Shown in pieces: positions 50,512-53,907 of a stretch of DNA of 53,907 bases. Where the stretch lies: positions 1 through 53,907 of the forward strand of contig DAOUJX010000056.1 in assembly GCA_034422075.1 (NCBI GenBank), in the 5' to 3' direction. A program made the translations under genes and the position numbers. Within the stretch, counting starts at the first letter, position 1; each line of letters starts with the position of its first letter. The notes beneath the pieces were generated by a model. The model did not search any database. It was given only the letters and a program-made list of their open reading frames with translations, and was not told the origin of the DNA. The stretch is from S34-282 sp034422075. GTDB lineage: Bacteria; Chloroflexota; Dehalococcoidia; Lucifugimonadales; Australimonadaceae.

Positions 50512-51004
50512 GGCGCTTCCCGTTCACGCACTATCCGGTTCGAGTGTATCTGTGCAAAGAGGCGGCTGCAAATCCTTTTGGAAGCAGGCCGCGTCACGCG
50601 CTAAGGCTCCCGTTCGCTCACGGATTGGGAATGACATACGAACCTACGCAGGCCTAGAGACCTGTAGCACGTCACTCCAGCACCACGGCCAGGCGACTCG
50701 GCGATGGCCTAACCCTGTTGATCGGTGGAGGCGGTGACGGCAATACATGACAGCAAAGGGGCTTACTCCCGATTGTAGTCGATGTGTGTAAGCGCACCGC
50801 GTCGGCCCGCTCCTCGCCAAATTGGGCGACGCCTACCGCATAGCCCAAGGGAAGTCGACTTGGTACGCCGGAGCTTGAACGCTCGCCCTCCACACAGCTA
50901 GTGTCCCATGCGTCACGGTGGGGGGACCGTCATGCTCCTCTGTCAGCGTGGGGCAGGCTGATGAGATTATTGATAGCTGTATCGGCACACGGTATAATTG
51001 GTTC
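50512..51004. promoter_or_regulatory. Intergenic region ending in the higBA promoter
   Basis: Mostly featureless. The right end has a near-consensus promoter: TTGATA (50970-50975), a 17-base spacer and TATAAT (50993-50998), 6 bases before the higB ATG. This is the best promoter in the window and predicts a leaderless toxin message. Confidence 0.75.
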
Positions 51005-51283
51005 ATGATCCGTTCGTTTCGCCATAGAGGATTGAGGCGGCTCTATGAGCGAGACGACTCCAGCAGGGTAGCCGCCGACCAGTTGGGCCGGATCACGCTC
51101 GCCCTGGCAGACCTGGATGCCGCCAGCAAGCCGAGCGATCTAGACCTGCCGGGATATAGACTGCATCCGCTCAGAGGGGGCCTAAGAGGGCTGTGGAGCA
51201 TTTCGATTTCTGGCAACTGGCGGATCACATTTAGGTTTGAAGCTGGTGACGCGTACGACGTTGATCTCGTCGACTATCACTGA
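51005..51283 (+). CDS. higB: HigB-like toxin (RelE/ParE superfamily)
   Basis: mRNA-interferase-type toxin of 92 residues. The C-terminal HPLRGGLRGLWSISISGNWR, FRFEAGDAYDVDLVDYH is the classic HigB pattern, and KxR-type basic residues at the front (RSFRHRGLRRLYE) agree. The ATG at 51005 directly follows TATAAT. higA begins 14 bases after the stop, giving the toxin-first order typical of higBA. Confidence 0.93.
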   Translation: MIRSFRHRGLRRLYERDDSSRVAADQLGRITLALADLDAASKPSDLDLPGYRLHPLRGGLRGLWSISISGNWRITFRFEAGDAYDVDLVDYH

Positions 51284-51297
51284 TAAGGAGAGAGACC

Positions 51298-51594
51298 ATG
51301 CCCATGAAGAATCCGCCCCATCCAGGTCGCAGCGTCCGGGAGAACTGCTTGGAGCCTCTCGGCCTAAGCGTTACCGAGGCAGCGGAGGTTCTGGGGGTTG
51401 CCCGTCATACCCTTTCGCGGGTATTGAACGGTCACGCGGGGATCTCGCCCGACATGGCCATCCGGCTAGAGAAGGCCGGATGGTCCAACGCGGACTTCTG
51501 GTTGAGCCGTCAGACTGCATACGACCTGGCTCAAGCGCGCAAGGATGAAGACGGAATACGGGTCGAGCGCTACCAGCCCCTGCCCACTGCGTAG
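51298..51594 (+). CDS. higA: HigA-like antitoxin, HTH
   Basis: Xre-family antitoxin, 98 residues. The HTH reads LSVTEAAEVLGVARHTLSRVLNG, then ISPDMAIRLEKAGWSNADFW, all typical of HigA. GGAGAG precedes the ATG. It neutralises HigB and probably represses the upstream promoter. The restriction enzyme gene begins 28 bases after its stop. Confidence 0.93.
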   Translation: MPMKNPPHPGRSVRENCLEPLGLSVTEAAEVLGVARHTLSRVLNGHAGISPDMAIRLEKAGWSNADFWLSRQTAYDLAQARKDEDGIRVERYQPLPTA

Positions 51595-51622
51595 GGAATC
51601 CAAATAGGTTTCACTTCAGCCT

Positions 51623-53907
51623 ATGCCCCGAACAACAGCCAAACTGACTACAGCAGTCGAGGAATATCTCTCAAACCTGCGCAAGATACGGGCGTCTGGC
51701 GGTGCGACTGGAGAGCGATCGTACTACCCGGCATTGACCAACCTGCTCAATGCCGTTGGCGGCGCGCTCAAGCCACAGGTGTATTGCGTAAGCGAGCTTG
51801 CCCAGCAGGGCGCGGGGCACCCGGACCTCGGTTTGTATGCCGGGAAGCAGGTGCAGAAGGGCAAGCCGCGGTCGGGTCAAGCCCCAGAGCGGGGCGTGGT
51901 GGAGGTCAAGCCAGCCAGCGACGACGCCTGGCTCACGGCTTCGAGCGATCAGGTCAGCCGATACTGGGGCCGATACAGGCTTGTGCTTGTCACCAACACC
52001 CGGGACTTCGTGCTGGTGGGCGAGGACTCACAGAGCAACCCTGTCAAGCTGGAGACCTTCCGCCTTGCGGAGTCAGAGGAGGCGTTCCATGACAAGCTGG
52101 AGGCGCCCCGATTTTTCGCCAAAGAGGTTGGCACTGCCCTGGGGGAATACCTGTGCCGGGCGCTCTCCCGCACCGCCGCCATCGTGGAGCCCAGGGACTT
52201 GGCGTGGCTTCTGGCATCCTACGCCAGAGATGGGCTAGCACGGGTGGAGGCCGCCGGGGACGCGCCCTCCCTGCGGACGGTCCGATCCGCCCTAGAGGAG
52301 GCTCTCGGAGTCGGATTCGAGGGTGACCGGGGCACGGCATTCTTCCGCTCCACACTGGTGCAGACCCTCTTCTACGGCGTCTTCTCCGCATGGGTGCTTT
52401 GGGCACGCCAGACGCCTCCTCCCACCGGCCCCTTCAACTGGCACGATGCCGTATGGCATCTGAGAGCGCCCGTCCTGCGCGCCCTGTTCCAGCAGGTATC
52501 TGACCCTGGGCGCCTACAGCCATTGGGGCTGGTCGAACTGCTGGACTGGACAGCCGCGGCCCTAGATCGGGTCGACCGTACGGTCTTCTTCGACCGCTTC
52601 GATGCGGGCGAGGCCGTGCCTTACTTCTACGAGCCTTTCCTGGAGGCGTTCGACCCTGACCTTCGCAAGCAGTTGGGCGTCTGGTACACGCCCGCCGAGG
52701 TCGTGCGCTACATGGTCGCCCGAGTGGACATAGCGCTAAAAGAGGACCTGGGCATCGCCGACGGCCTTGCCGCCGACAACGTCTACGTCCTGGACCCCTG
52801 CTGCGGCACGGGGACGTATCTTGCCGAGGTGCTGCGTCGCATCGCCGGCAACCTCCAAGACAAGGGACTTGGCGCCCTCGCCGGAGCGCAGGTTAAGCAG
52901 GCCGCAACGCAGAGGGTGTTCGGGTTCGAGATCATGCCCGCGCCCTTCGTCGTGTCGCATCTCCAGCTCGGCCTGACCATGCAGGCGCTGGACGCTCCTC
53001 TGTCCGATGACGGGACGGAGCGGGCCGGGGTATACCTCACCAACGCCCTCACCGGCTGGGAGCCAAGCGTGCAAAAGCCGCTGCCCTTCCCGGAGCTTGA
53101 GGAGGAGCGGGACCGAGCAGAGAAGGTGAAGCGGGACACTCCGGTACTGGTCATCCTGGGCAATCCGCCGTACAACGGCTTTGCGGGCATGGCAGTCGAC
53201 GAAGAGCGGGAGCTCACCACGGCGTATCGGACCACAAAACGGGTGCGGCGACCGGAAGGACAGGGGTTGAATGACCTGTACGTGCGATTTTTCCGCATGG
53301 CGGAGCGTCGCATCGCCGAGAAGGCAGGCCGGGGCGTGGTGTGCTTCATCTCCAACTACTCCTGGCTCGACGGCCTCTCCTTCACAGGCATGAGGGAGCG
53401 TTATCTGGAGGCCTTCGACACCATCCGCATTGATAACCTAAACGGCGACAAGTACAAGACGGGCAAGACGACTCCCGAGGGCGCACCGGACCCAAGCATC
53501 TTCTCGACGCAGGGGAACCCGGTCGGCATCCAGGTCGGAACCGCCATCGCCACCCTCGTGCGCAAGGCCAGCCACGCGCCCGCGAAGGCCGTTGGCTTCC
53601 GCCATTTGTGGGGGCAGAAGAAACGGGAAGAGCTGTCGGAGACAGCTGAGGCTGCGCCCGTCTCTTTGTACGACAACCTCGAACCGAACCTGCCGCTTGG
53701 CCTACCATTCGCGCGAACGGCCGTCAGCACCGGCTGGGCCAACTGGCCTGCCCTGCCGGACCTGTTCCCCGCTTCATTCCCAGGCGTAAAGAGCGGGCGT
53801 GACCCCTTTGTGACCGATATAGACAGAGACCAGCTCAAGAAGCGAATTGGCGACTATTTCAGTGCGGGACTGAGCCATGAGGACATGGAACGGCGATACC
53901 CGCTTTC
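51623..53907 (+). CDS. Single-chain restriction-modification enzyme (PD-ExK nuclease plus N6-adenine methylase), 3' end cut
   Basis: Bifunctional type IIG/ISP-like enzyme; 761 codons visible, no stop before the window end. N-terminal nuclease: E31, D68 in GHPDLGLY and E94-V-K96 in VVEVKP. Methylase: VWYTPAEVVRYM, motif I DPCCGTGTYLAEVL (Asp391) and motif IV NPPYNG (Asn514). There is no helicase between them, unlike LlaBIII-type ISP enzymes. A target-recognition domain would follow beyond the edge. It is co-directional with higBA, and no Shine-Dalgarno sequence is clear. Confidence 0.88.
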   Translation, partial: MPRTTAKLTTAVEEYLSNLRKIRASGGATGERSYYPALTNLLNAVGGALKPQVYCVSELAQQGAGHPDLGLYAGKQVQKGKPRSGQAPERGVVEVKPASDDAWLTASSDQVSRYWGRYRLVLVTNTRDFVLVGEDSQSNPVKLETFRLAESEEAFHDKLEAPRFFAKEVGTALGEYLCRALSRTAAIVEPRDLAWLLASYARDGLARVEAAGDAPSLRTVRSALEEALGVGFEGDRGTAFFRSTLVQTLFYGVFSAWVLWARQTPPPTGPFNWHDAVWHLRAPVLRALFQQVSDPGRLQPLGLVELLDWTAAALDRVDRTVFFDRFDAGEAVPYFYEPFLEAFDPDLRKQLGVWYTPAEVVRYMVARVDIALKEDLGIADGLAADNVYVLDPCCGTGTYLAEVLRRIAGNLQDKGLGALAGAQVKQAATQRVFGFEIMPAPFVVSHLQLGLTMQALDAPLSDDGTERAGVYLTNALTGWEPSVQKPLPFPELEEERDRAEKVKRDTPVLVILGNPPYNGFAGMAVDEERELTTAYRTTKRVRRPEGQGLNDLYVRFFRMAERRIAEKAGRGVVCFISNYSWLDGLSFTGMRERYLEAFDTIRIDNLNGDKYKTGKTTPEGAPDPSIFSTQGNPVGIQVGTAIATLVRKASHAPAKAVGFRHLWGQKKREELSETAEAAPVSLYDNLEPNLPLGLPFARTAVSTGWANWPALPDLFPASFPGVKSGRDPFVTDIDRDQLKKRIGDYFSAGLSHEDMERRYPL

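Noticed and set aside
50855..50895. Possible tRNA 3' end with CCA on the minus strand (GCGTTCAAGC...GTACCA)
   Set aside because: The T stem does not pair properly and no matching 5' acceptor strand exists upstream; kept only as a possible chance similarity.
38900..51000. CRISPR array or cas genes in the accessory region
   Set aside because: No regularly spaced repeats and no Cas motifs; the only exact repeat I found is the 16-mer present twice.

Overview
The window reads as a high-GC bacterial chromosome fragment, most likely from the Chloroflexota (Dehalococcoidia or SAR202-like). The best taxonomic marker is a DUF2298 (Chlor_Arch_YYY) membrane protein at the left edge. Other supports are a large SRP RNA carrying an Alu domain and a PPOX/F420-type flavoprotein. 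This placement is an inference from gene families; no 16S rRNA or tRNA is visible.

Region 1 (about 1-38,000) is dense housekeeping DNA. The minus-strand run rnc-ftsY-DUF2298 is followed on the plus strand by cca, a quinone-oxidoreductase-like enzyme and an MFS transporter. A long minus-strand series (about 19.5 to 7.8 kb) runs ksgA, a carboxymuconolactone-decarboxylase-like gene, an alpha/beta hydrolase, ispE, a pterin dehydratase, a yhaO/yhaN nuclease-ATPase pair, a DinG-family helicase, an 8-oxoguanine glycosylase and a Nudix hydrolase. Many of these overlap by ATGA, so DNA repair and nucleotide sanitation are probably co-transcribed. The SRP RNA gene (ffs) ends a few bases before ksgA. Then come an MFS gene diverging from a lipoprotein, galU, DUF418, lepA, gamma-glutamyltransferase, a flippase-like membrane protein, hflC/hflK, a PfkB kinase, hydrolases, GNAT, chrA, PPOX, a methyltransferase, a stress-protein-like membrane protein and a dienelactone hydrolase.

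Region 2 (about 38,000-51,000) is accessory. Base composition becomes visibly richer in A/T, gene density drops and gene remnants appear at the boundary. It holds a 663-residue protein with a C-terminal PD-(D/E)XK nuclease fold, a 902-residue protein with four N-terminal membrane helices, a conserved-looking 95-residue protein between them, a zinc-finger/HTH divergent pair, a five-helix membrane protein, a DUF5677 protein, a DUF6174 lipoprotein and a protein built of two tandem repeats. I read it as a defence-type genomic island. The nuclease/membrane-protein pair is the best candidate for an undescribed system.

Region 3 (51,000-end) has a HigBA toxin-antitoxin pair followed, in the same direction, by a single-chain restriction-modification enzyme (nuclease plus N6-adenine methylase) cut by the window end.

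A recurrent regulatory feature is a -10 hexamer (TAGACT, TACAAT or TATAAT) only 6-9 bases before the start codon of at least seven genes. This predicts leaderless mRNAs alongside ordinary Shine-Dalgarno-led genes.
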